From assembly GCA_964517795.1 (NCBI GenBank), contig CAZFDE010000104.1, forward strand, positions 1 to 7,935: a stretch of 7,935 bases of DNA, read 5' to 3'. The notes under the pieces were generated by a model. It had not been told where the DNA came from, did no database searches, and worked only from the letters and a program-made list of their open reading frames with translations. Of the stretch, positions 1 through 7,184 are shown piece after piece (within the stretch, counting starts at the first letter, position 1; the number at the start of each line of letters is the position of its first letter). Source of the stretch: CAZFDE01 sp964517795. GTDB lineage: Bacteria; Planctomycetota; Phycisphaerae; Sedimentisphaerales; Anaerobacaceae. The position numbers were made by a program, and so were the translations under genes.

Positions 1-2960
1 GTCGCCGCTTAAGCGAGATCGGGACATCCGAATCGGTTCCGGCGCTTGGAAAGTTGCTCCTTGATCAACAGATGTCCCATATGGCCCGTTATGCGCTGCA
101 GCGCATAGGCGGTTCTGAGGCGAGCGCTGTGTTATTAAAAGCGGTGGATCAGGCCGACACGAAATGCAAGATCGGCGTTCTTAATTCGCTTGGCCAAATC
201 GGTGATCCACAAGCCATCGACCAGATTGAGCGATATGTTCGTGATAAAGACGACGATATTGCATCTGCGGCGATACTGGCGATCAGCAAAATCGGCACCG
301 AAAAAGCTGCAATGATTATCGAGTTGCTCTATCAGGATCGATTTCGAACGGATTTACGCAATTGTATCGTTGATGCCAGAATCAACATCGCTGCAGATTT
401 TATCGAGGACGGGCAGTCAGAAAAAGCCATACCGATTTATAAGGATTTATATCATAACGGGCTTGAGCCGCATTATACGTTGGCCGGTTTTTACGGGTTA
501 CTGAAAGCGGACGCAGCGGGCCGAAGTGAATTATTAATTTCCGCGTTGGGATCGGGGAATGAATTACTGACGGTCAATGCAACCAGTTATTTAACGGAAA
601 CAGCGACCGATGAATTGTTTGAAGGATTCATCAAGAGCATATGGGATTATCCGTCCGGTATACAGGGATCGTTAATTGATGCAGTGATTGCCCGAGCGCA
701 TCCCGACGGGCGCAAGATCGCGCTGAAAGCCGTCAAAAGCAAGGATGAGGACGTGCGTGTAAAAGGGCTGCGGGCATTAGCCGTCGCCGGACAGGCAAAC
801 GATGTTACGGTTCTTTCGAAAATGGCAGGCTCCACAAACGAAACGGAGAAGCTGGCCGCTGTTAATGCGCTCAAGTTACTGCAGGCAGACGGTTCAGCGC
901 GGGCGATGATCACAGCATTAAAGAAAGCCGATGATCCGATCAAGATTGCGTTATTGAAGGTATTGACCTTACGAAATATATCCGAGGCAGCCGATCAAGC
1001 ATCGCTTTACATTGACAGTCGAAATGATGAATTGAAAAAAACGGCAATTAATCTGTTGGCCGAGTTGGGCGATGAAAAACATGTGGCGATTCTGGCCGAT
1101 CGCCTGGATGGTAAATCTCATAACAGCGGTGATACCATCAGGGCTATTCGCCTGATCTGTTCGCGAAAACCTGAACAGACCTTTGGGCTTATCTATGATC
1201 GCTATAACCATTCCGAGCAGCCGCTTAAGGCCGAGTATCTCAAGCTTTTAGTCCACACCGAAGATGAAAAAGTTCTCGAGACGGTCCGCGAAGCGGTAGA
1301 AAACCCGGATGACCAGTTGAAAGACACGGCGATTCGGCTGATCTGTAAATGGCAGGATGCCCGGGTGCTTGATGATTTATATCAGTTAGCCAAAAACGCA
1401 GAACAGCAAAATCATCGGATTATTGCGTTGCGAAATTATGTTCGGTTGATCCGGGCCAGTGACCTGCAAGGCGAAAACCGATATCAGATGCTGGTAGAAG
1501 CACTCAAGATGGCCGAAGAACCTCAGGTTAAAGGCATGGCAATATCCGCGTTAGCTGATGTGAAGACAGCGGCATCTCTGCAATTTCTGGTATCTCTGCT
1601 TGATGATGAATCACTTCGAAGTCAGGCCGCGGTTTCTGTGGTAAAATTAGCGGAGGAAATAAAATCCAATGAGCTTGAAGCATCGAAACAAGCCCTTGCA
1701 TCCGTCATAAATGCCGGAGTGGATGAAAAGATTACGACTCAAGCCCAAGAAGCGCTGCAAAAGATTGAAGAATATGGCAAATCCCTTCTTTATGAATGGG
1801 ATTTTGAAGATGGAACGGTTCAGGACTGGACGGCTGATAATCAAGTCGAGATTGCCGCGGCTAACGGTGCACTGAAAATCATGCCCAAAGGCGATGATCC
1901 GTTTCTTTCCAATCGGTTCAAAGTGCCCGGCGGGAAAGTCAAAGTTGAGATGGCCGTTCAGGCCCCGCAAACTTCCACTTGGCAGTTTTTCTACGGCAGC
2001 CTTAAAAAACCGTATCTTCAGCCGCCATTCTGGATTGCCGGTTTTGACGTGCCGCCAAGTCCGGATGAATGGCAAAAAGTCAGCGTGGATCTCGATGTCG
2101 ATGGTACATTTACCGAATTACGGATCGATCCGGGATTGGGTGCCGATGAGATCCTGATTGATTATATCCGCTTGATTATGGTTTCGCCACAAGATTTGAA
2201 ATTAGAAACGTTCCGGGCGGATGCGACAACAAAGATTCTGCTGATCGGAACACCGTTGGATCATCCGTTTGGCACTCATATGTATATGCACGAATGCGGC
2301 CTTCTGGCAAAATGCCTGGAGCAGGTGCCCGGGGTGGATGCACTGGTCACACAAGGCTGGCCGGAAAATGAAGCCATATTGGATGAGGTTGATTGTATTG
2401 TGCTTTACTCAAGTCCGGGCGCCGAGATTCTGCTCAAGGGCCCTTATACTGAGAAATTTAAGCAGTTAATGGCTAACGGTGTCGGCTTGGCGTCGCTGCA
2501 TTGGTCCACGGGAATCGCAAATGCGGCCGACACAGAATTGGAAAAGGAATACTTGGATTATCTTGGCGGTGTGTTCAGTTTTGCGTTTTCGGGGCTGGAC
2601 ATGGTTCAAACGAAGGTTGAACAATTGGCGCCCGATCACCCCGTCTGTAACGGCTGGAACGAATACGATCAACTCGATGAGATCTATTTAAAGATCAAGC
2701 TGCTGCCGGAGGTAAAACCATTGCTGCAGGTTAATGTCAAGGGCCAAAATCAGGTTGTGGCGTGGGCGTATGAACGGCCCGATTCCAACGGCGGCAGGTC
2801 CTACGGCAATACGCTGGGCCATTTCCATGAGAATTTCTGGATACCCGCTTTTCGACGTTCTTATGTCAACGGCATATTATGGGCGGCCGGTGTTGAAGTC
2901 CCGCCGCAAGGCGCAGTCTGCATGATTACTCAGGAAGATATGAAGCTGCAGCAACCCTGA
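1..2960 (+). CDS. HEAT-repeat / jelly-roll / ThuA-domain protein, 5' end outside the window (partial)
   Basis: The frame is open from the left edge (first full codon at base 3) to the TGA at 2958-2960. The residues before the TTG at 54 already read as a HEAT helix (IGTSESVPALGKLLLDQ), so that TTG is internal and the real start lies upstream. Residues are numbered here from the TTG at 54. Residues 1 to about 575 are tandem helical pairs of roughly 30-37 residues, with HEAT-type motifs such as ALQRIGG, SLGQIGD, AISKIGT and LLAELGD. Residues 580-712 (from YEWDFEDGTVQDW) look like an aromatic-rich beta jelly roll of the LamG/carbohydrate-binding type. Residues 727 to about 957 are a ThuA-like, glutamine-amidotransferase-fold domain with ILLIG, SLHW (His816), DHPV (861-864), TLGH (His923) and a closing NGILWAAG. 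ThuA is known from disaccharide use through 3-keto sugars. The HEAT part probably serves as a scaffold. Any signal peptide is out of view. Domain calls are firm; the role is inference. Confidence 0.9.
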   Translation, partial: RRLSEIGTSESVPALGKLLLDQQMSHMARYALQRIGGSEASAVLLKAVDQADTKCKIGVLNSLGQIGDPQAIDQIERYVRDKDDDIASAAILAISKIGTEKAAMIIELLYQDRFRTDLRNCIVDARINIAADFIEDGQSEKAIPIYKDLYHNGLEPHYTLAGFYGLLKADAAGRSELLISALGSGNELLTVNATSYLTETATDELFEGFIKSIWDYPSGIQGSLIDAVIARAHPDGRKIALKAVKSKDEDVRVKGLRALAVAGQANDVTVLSKMAGSTNETEKLAAVNALKLLQADGSARAMITALKKADDPIKIALLKVLTLRNISEAADQASLYIDSRNDELKKTAINLLAELGDEKHVAILADRLDGKSHNSGDTIRAIRLICSRKPEQTFGLIYDRYNHSEQPLKAEYLKLLVHTEDEKVLETVREAVENPDDQLKDTAIRLICKWQDARVLDDLYQLAKNAEQQNHRIIALRNYVRLIRASDLQGENRYQMLVEALKMAEEPQVKGMAISALADVKTAASLQFLVSLLDDESLRSQAAVSVVKLAEEIKSNELEASKQALASVINAGVDEKITTQAQEALQKIEEYGKSLLYEWDFEDGTVQDWTADNQVEIAAANGALKIMPKGDDPFLSNRFKVPGGKVKVEMAVQAPQTSTWQFFYGSLKKPYLQPPFWIAGFDVPPSPDEWQKVSVDLDVDGTFTELRIDPGLGADEILIDYIRLIMVSPQDLKLETFRADATTKILLIGTPLDHPFGTHMYMHECGLLAKCLEQVPGVDALVTQGWPENEAILDEVDCIVLYSSPGAEILLKGPYTEKFKQLMANGVGLASLHWSTGIANAADTELEKEYLDYLGGVFSFAFSGLDMVQTKVEQLAPDHPVCNGWNEYDQLDEIYLKIKLLPEVKPLLQVNVKGQNQVVAWAYERPDSNGGRSYGNTLGHFHENFWIPAFRRSYVNGILWAAGVEVPPQGAVCMITQEDMKLQQP

Positions 2961-3019
2961 TTTTAAAAAATCTTCCCGGATGGAAAATCATCCTGTATGA
3001 TGGACAGGGAAGATAAAAC
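2961..3019 (+). promoter_or_regulatory. Intergenic leader with inverted repeats covering the ribosome binding site
   Basis: ATCTTCCC (2970-2977) is the exact reverse complement of GGGAAGAT (3007-3014). The right arm contains the G-rich core of the ribosome binding site of the following sulfatase gene. Inside the 29-base loop, GGATG (2978-2982) can pair with CATCC (2989-2993). Two competing stems are also possible: ATCAT (2987-2991) with ATGAT (2997-3001), and CCTGT (2992-2996) with ACAGG (3004-3008). The last also covers the ribosome binding site. No T-run follows a stem, so this does not look like an intrinsic terminator. A translational control element is possible, but short repeats in 59 bases may also be chance. 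Confidence 0.35.
3006..3010 (+). promoter_or_regulatory. Ribosome binding site of the sulfamidase-like gene
   Basis: AGGGA (followed by AG) ends 9 bases before the ATG at 3020, a normal spacing. It supports that start codon, as does the twin-arginine signal that begins three residues later. The site lies in the right arm of the 8-base inverted repeat in the leader. Confidence 0.7.
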
Positions 3020-4411
3020 ATGAATAGACGATTTTTTCTAAAATATTGCGGGTTTGGCTTGGGCGCTACCTTTGCCAGATTCGGGCGATGTCAGCATCAT
3101 CTGTCGGGAGATCTGCCTGCTGGCCAAGTGCACACAAAACCGAACATAGTGCTTTATGTTGTCGATGATCAGGGGATGGGTGATGCCGGCTGTTACGGCC
3201 ATCCAGCAATCGAAACACCGGCGCTTGATGCGTTGGCTAAAGAGGGGGTGGTCTTTGACAATGCTTTTTGCACCAGTGCCTCCTGCAGTCCAAGCCGTTC
3301 GGTCATTCTTACCGGTAAACATAATCATTCGACCGGTCAATATGGTCTGTCGCACTGGGTCTATCATTTTTCGACATTTTCAGATGTGAAGAGTTTGCCG
3401 GTTTTGTTAAGCGATGCGGGTTATCGAACGGCCTGCTACGGGAAATTTCATGTCGCCCCGAGGGAGGTTTACCGGTTTGATACGTATGCACCTTTAGACC
3501 GGCCTGAGGTAATGGCCGACCGATGTGAACAATATATAACTGCCGACAAATCCCGGCCGTTCTTTCTTTATTTCTGCACTATGGAACCGCATCGTCCTTT
3601 TCCGCGTGACGAATCGGATGAATTTGATCCGGCCGATGTCATTGTTCCGGATTTTCTGCCTGATATACCCGAATGTCGAAAAGAATTAGCCCAGTATTAC
3701 GGCAGTGTCAATCAGGCGGATAAGGGACTGCTTCGGCTGATGGAAGTCCTTAAGCGAACAGGTCACTGGGATGACACATTGATTATTTACTGCAGTGACA
3801 ACGGGATTGCATTTCCCGGTGCCAAAACGACTGTTTATGATCCGGGAATCAAGCTGCCGTTTGTGGTGCGTAATCCGTTTTCGAAGACTAAAGGCATACA
3901 CAACCAGGCAATGATCAGCTATGTCGATATTACACCGACGATCCTGGATTTTGCCGATGTCGATTTTGATCAAGATTCGTTTCAGGGCCGTTCGTTTTTG
4001 CCGATTTATGATCAGGCGAATCCTAAAGGATGGGATGAAATTTATGCCTCGCATACGTTCCATGAAATTACCATGTATTATCCTATAAGAGCTGTGCGAA
4101 CACGAAGATACAAGCTGATTTGGAATATCGCTCATGAACTGGAATATCCGACGGCCATGGATCTGTGGGAATCCGAAACCTGGAAAGCGGTCATAAGAAA
4201 AAAAATGACGACATACGGCAAGCGCGACGTAAAATCCTACCTCCACCGCCCGGAATTCGAATTGTATGATTTACAGAAAGATCCGCATGAGGTCGTCAAT
4301 CTTGCCGACGATCCAGGGCATAAAGTGATTTTTGAGAAATTGAAAGAGAAAATAAAAGCATTTCAAAAACAAACTGCGGATCCGTGGATTACGAAATGGG
4401 TGTATGAATAA
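3020..4411 (+). CDS. Sulfatase, N-sulfoglucosamine sulfohydrolase (sulfamidase)-like, Tat-exported
   Basis: This is a 463-residue type I (formylglycine) sulfatase of normal family length. The motif CSPSRSVILTG places the cysteine to be converted to formylglycine at Cys89, with Arg93 four residues on. Metal ligands are Asp49-Asp50 (VVDDQG) and Asp260-Asn261 (CSDNG). Further active-site candidates are Lys142 and His144 (GKFHVAP), His191 (EPHR) and Lys269. Many stretches resemble, from memory, human sulfamidase SGSH: TGQYGLSHWVYHF, KSLPVLLSDAGYRT, HEITMYYPIRAVR, ELYDLQKDPHE and the final DPW. The N-terminus NRRFFLK followed by a short hydrophobic stretch is a Tat-type signal, so export of the folded enzyme is expected. 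An N-sulfated glucosamine substrate is possible, but bacterial relatives may also cleave O-sulfates, and Lys269 stands where SGSH has Arg. The 3' end overlaps the next sulfatase gene by 8 bases. The fold and class are secure; the substrate is not. Confidence 0.93.
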   Translation: MNRRFFLKYCGFGLGATFARFGRCQHHLSGDLPAGQVHTKPNIVLYVVDDQGMGDAGCYGHPAIETPALDALAKEGVVFDNAFCTSASCSPSRSVILTGKHNHSTGQYGLSHWVYHFSTFSDVKSLPVLLSDAGYRTACYGKFHVAPREVYRFDTYAPLDRPEVMADRCEQYITADKSRPFFLYFCTMEPHRPFPRDESDEFDPADVIVPDFLPDIPECRKELAQYYGSVNQADKGLLRLMEVLKRTGHWDDTLIIYCSDNGIAFPGAKTTVYDPGIKLPFVVRNPFSKTKGIHNQAMISYVDITPTILDFADVDFDQDSFQGRSFLPIYDQANPKGWDEIYASHTFHEITMYYPIRAVRTRRYKLIWNIAHELEYPTAMDLWESETWKAVIRKKMTTYGKRDVKSYLHRPEFELYDLQKDPHEVVNLADDPGHKVIFEKLKEKIKAFQKQTADPWITKWVYE

Positions 4412-5804
4412 CAGGCCGATCAAACGCAGGGAATTTCTAAAATTTGCTGGCATTGTGATCAGCGGCCTCAGCCTCTCCGGTTGTCATCAATCCTCTGAAA
4501 TGTCATCACGAAAACCCAATATTATTTTTATCCTGGCTGATGATCTCGGTTACGGTGATCTCGGCTGTTACGGCCAAAAGCAGATCCAAACTCCCCATCT
4601 TGACCGGATGGCCGCGGAAGGCATCCGATTTACCCAGCATTACGCCGGCAGTACGATTTGTGCGCCTTCTCGGTGCTGTTTGATGACCGGACTCGATACC
4701 GGCCACGGAAGGATAAAGGGCAATTTCGGAAATTTGCATAAAGAGGATACGACGGTACTTGAACTGCTTAAGTCGGCGGGTTACCGAACGGCCGTGATCG
4801 GCAAGTGGGGGTTGGGTGATGCGGGGACACAAGGCCATCCCCTGAAACAAGGAGCGGATCGTTTTTTTGGGTATCTCGATCAGGTCCACGCCCACAATTA
4901 TTATCCCGAATGGTTGTGGGACAACGATCGTAAGGTGTTTTTGGGCAATCAGGTCAAAGACGCCAATACCATCAATCCGCAGGCGCGGGGCGGTATGGCC
5001 TTTAAAAAAGAGCAATATGCGCACGATCTGATGACAAACAATGCAATTGAGTTCATCAAAAACAGTGCAAATACGCCTTTTTTTCTTTATCTGGCTTATA
5101 CTATTCCGCACGCCAACAGTGAGTCGATTATTTTTAATCAGCATGGGATGGAGGTGCCGGATTACGGCCCATATGAAACCAAGGATTGGCCGCCTGCCCA
5201 AAAAGGATTAGCGGCGATGATCAGCCGTATGGATCATGATATTGGCGAATTGATGAGCCTATTGAAGGATATGGGAATTGATGAAAATACGATCGTTTTG
5301 TTTTCATCTGATAATGGGCCGCACGAGGCCGGTTTTAATGATCCGTATTTTTTCGACAGTAACGGGCCGTTGAGAGGGATTAAACGCGATTTATATGAGG
5401 GAGGGATTCGGGTGCCCCTGATCGTACGTTGGCCGGGAAAGATTTATCCTGAACGTCAAACAGACCATATTTCTGCCTTTTGGGATTTTCTGCCGACCGT
5501 TTGTGAAATTGCCGGAATTAAAGTTCCCGAAGGGATTGACGGCATCTCTTATTTACCCGTGCTGCTTGGCCGCAAACAGCCGGTGCATAGATATTTATAC
5601 TGGGAATTTCATGAGCGCGGACCGACGAAGGCCGTTCGAAAAGGTCCGTGGAAATTCATCCAGTTTGAAGATGGTCAATGCGAATTGTATAACTCGGATG
5701 TTGACATCGGTGAAACGGTTGATTTAGTATCAGCGCATCCTCAAATCGTTGAGGAAATGAAAGCTTATTTACAGAATAGAGGATCAAAAGGAAGACATTC
5801 ATGA
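4404..5804 (+). CDS. Arylsulfatase-type sulfatase, predicted Tat lipoprotein
   Basis: This is a 466-residue type I sulfatase from a different subgroup than its upstream neighbour. The core motif CAPSRCCLMTG gives Cys86 as the formylglycine precursor and Arg90 as its partner. Metal ligands are Asp46-Asp47 (LADDLGYGD) and Asp303-Asn304 (SSDNG). Lys134, His236 (TIPHAN) and Lys327 (GIKRDLYEGGIRVP) complete the usual set. The usual GKWHLG reads GKWGLG here (Gly136), while His162 and His164 sit in a nearby HAHNYYP segment. This pattern appears in a recognisable group of bacterial arylsulfatases, so it is probably not a defect. The N-terminus has a twin-arginine motif (KRREFLK, residues 7-13), a hydrophobic stretch and a lipobox LSGC (Cys27), suggesting a Tat-exported lipoprotein. 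No strong ribosome binding site precedes the ATG, which lies 8 bases inside the end of the upstream gene, so translational coupling is likely. The substrate is unknown. Confidence 0.93.
   Translation: MNNRPIKRREFLKFAGIVISGLSLSGCHQSSEMSSRKPNIIFILADDLGYGDLGCYGQKQIQTPHLDRMAAEGIRFTQHYAGSTICAPSRCCLMTGLDTGHGRIKGNFGNLHKEDTTVLELLKSAGYRTAVIGKWGLGDAGTQGHPLKQGADRFFGYLDQVHAHNYYPEWLWDNDRKVFLGNQVKDANTINPQARGGMAFKKEQYAHDLMTNNAIEFIKNSANTPFFLYLAYTIPHANSESIIFNQHGMEVPDYGPYETKDWPPAQKGLAAMISRMDHDIGELMSLLKDMGIDENTIVLFSSDNGPHEAGFNDPYFFDSNGPLRGIKRDLYEGGIRVPLIVRWPGKIYPERQTDHISAFWDFLPTVCEIAGIKVPEGIDGISYLPVLLGRKQPVHRYLYWEFHERGPTKAVRKGPWKFIQFEDGQCELYNSDVDIGETVDLVSAHPQIVEEMKAYLQNRGSKGRHS
5788..5792 (+). promoter_or_regulatory. 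Ribosome binding site of the SGNH hydrolase gene
   Basis: AAGGA, within a longer AAAAGGAAG, ends 8 bases before the ATG at 5801. It lies inside the last codons of the upstream sulfatase gene and fixes the start that gives the ATGA overlap. Confidence 0.75.
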
Positions 5805-7165
5805 ATATACCGCCGAAAAATTATCTGTCTCGCAGGAAATTTTTAAAATCGGCCGCTATCGTGGCAGCGCTTGGAACCGGCCGTAAAATCACAGCAAGCA
5901 ACGACGAAAAAGAAAAATCTGCATCAACAACAAAAGCGACGGATTATAAAGATTCGGTGCGGGATTTTCTGAAGAAAGCGGTGATGAAGAAAGAGGATAT
6001 TGACCGTTTTCTTGACCCCAGGGCCCGGATATGGGCGAAATACGACAGCGAGTTGGGATATCTTCTGAGGAATTCATGGATGCGGGATGGTATGGACGGC
6101 GCCTATACTCTTTCTCGGTATTGCGAAACGGGCGAACGCAAGATCATTAATTTTGCCGATCAGCCTTGCCGGATCAATACCTACGGCAACAGTTTCACTC
6201 AGGGCCACCAGGTCAGCGACGGGGAAACCTGGCAGGAAGTCCTTGCAGCCCATTTCTGTGAACCAATCCGAAATTTCGGGATCGGGGGCCACGGCTTTTA
6301 TCAGGCTTATCGGCGGATGCTGCGACAGGAAAAAACCCAATCGGCTGCGGACCATCTCATTTTTAATATCTGGGGAGATGATCACCAGCGAAGCATTAAT
6401 GCATGGCGCTATCTGACTTATGTGGATACGTGGAGTGAGGCGGCGTCTCGAACGATGCTGCATGGTAATCCGTGGGATTATGCCCGACTCGACCCGAAGA
6501 CCGGCGAGCTGGTGGAAATAGACAATGACTTTTCGACGCCGCAATCCCTGTATCAATTATGTGATGAAGAATTTGTCTTTGAAAAATTTGAAAATGATCC
6601 TGTCGTTCATATCATGGTAGCACTGCACAAGGGAAATGTCAATAAGGACCTGTTAAGGCAAATGGCGTCAGTGATTGATATCGATCTACAGTTGACCACG
6701 CCGGATCAGACCCGTGACGATGCATGGTGGCTCTATAATGCTTATGCGTGGCGGGTCAGCATGAAACTAATCGATAAACTGCAGGACTACTGCAAGAAGC
6801 ATGAAAAAAAATTAATGATTCTGCTCAGTTATCCCGAACCCAGTGTTCGCGAAATTTGTGAGGGCAAGGACAGAGACTCATTGGAATACCTCGATTGGCA
6901 TCCCAAGCAGTTTCGTGATTATGTCCGCAGTAAGCAGATACCGATGATCGATACGCTTGAAGACCACCTTCAGGAATTCAAAACATTCAAGCTGAGTCCC
7001 AAAGAGTATACCGACCGTTATTACATTGGTCACTACAATCCAAAGGGCAATCATTTCTTTGCATTTGCGATCAAAGATCGCCTGGTGCAATGGCTCAATC
7101 CGAAACCGCCGGCGTATAAAAGCGATCAGCAAACCCTCATACGTTTTGAGGGCTATTTACCTTAA
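5801..7165 (+). CDS. SGNH/GDSL-like hydrolase, Tat-exported, possible glycan esterase or deacetylase
   Basis: The 454-residue product begins with a textbook twin-arginine motif (SRRKFLK, residues 10-16) and a short hydrophobic helix, then a polar Lys/Ser/Thr-rich linker to about residue 50. Residues 50-125 form a charged preface before the catalytic core. Block I is YGNSFTQG, with Ser131 as the likely nucleophile. Block II is probably NFGIGGHG, and block III appears as IWGDDH (Gly192-His195) rather than the standard GxND. Block V is GHYNPKGNHFFAFAI, with His411 as the likely catalytic histidine. The Asp expected three residues before it is Tyr408. Ser131 and His411 are 280 residues apart, far more than in a minimal SGNH enzyme of about 200 residues, because of an extra region at about 196-325. 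SGNH proteins include sugar O-acetyl esterases, which would suit the sulfatase context, but the reaction is unproven. The 4-base ATGA overlap suggests co-translation with the upstream sulfatase. Confidence 0.85.
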   Translation: MNIPPKNYLSRRKFLKSAAIVAALGTGRKITASNDEKEKSASTTKATDYKDSVRDFLKKAVMKKEDIDRFLDPRARIWAKYDSELGYLLRNSWMRDGMDGAYTLSRYCETGERKIINFADQPCRINTYGNSFTQGHQVSDGETWQEVLAAHFCEPIRNFGIGGHGFYQAYRRMLRQEKTQSAADHLIFNIWGDDHQRSINAWRYLTYVDTWSEAASRTMLHGNPWDYARLDPKTGELVEIDNDFSTPQSLYQLCDEEFVFEKFENDPVVHIMVALHKGNVNKDLLRQMASVIDIDLQLTTPDQTRDDAWWLYNAYAWRVSMKLIDKLQDYCKKHEKKLMILLSYPEPSVREICEGKDRDSLEYLDWHPKQFRDYVRSKQIPMIDTLEDHLQEFKTFKLSPKEYTDRYYIGHYNPKGNHFFAFAIKDRLVQWLNPKPPAYKSDQQTLIRFEGYLP

Positions 7166-7171
7166 ACAAAT

Positions 7172-7177
7172 AGAGGA
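7172..7177 (+). promoter_or_regulatory. Ribosome binding site of the DUF1080 lipoprotein gene
   Basis: AGAGGA ends 7 bases before the ATG at 7185 and 13 bases before the second in-frame ATG at 7191. The spacing favours 7185. The whole gap to the previous stop codon is only 19 bases, which supports the same transcript. Confidence 0.7.
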
Positions 7178-7184
7178 ATATATT

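Noticed and set aside
54..56. TTG as the start codon of the first gene
   Set aside because: The frame is open upstream to base 1 and those codons encode a HEAT helix continuous with the rest. No ribosome binding site precedes the TTG, so the start lies outside the window.
2961..2993. Intrinsic terminator after the first gene
   Set aside because: The GGATG/CATCC stem is only 5 bases and is not followed by a T-run. The TTTT at 2961-2964 precedes it instead.
2996..3001. TATGAT as a -10 promoter element before the first sulfatase gene
   Set aside because: It resembles TATAAT, but no credible -35 element sits about 17 bases upstream, and start sites of this organism are unknown. It is also part of a short inverted repeat.
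3086..3091. Lipobox at Cys24 of the first sulfatase
   Set aside because: The residues before Cys24 are F-G-R, and arginine at the -1 position does not fit a lipobox. A soluble Tat substrate is more likely.
3686..4246. 186-codon open frame on the - strand
   Set aside because: It is opposite the metal-binding and C-terminal part of the first sulfatase and has no recognisable motif, so it is a shadow frame.
4506..5201. 231-codon open frame on the - strand
   Set aside because: It lies wholly opposite the second sulfatase, whose catalytic motifs prove the + strand frame. Its translation shows no recognisable domain.
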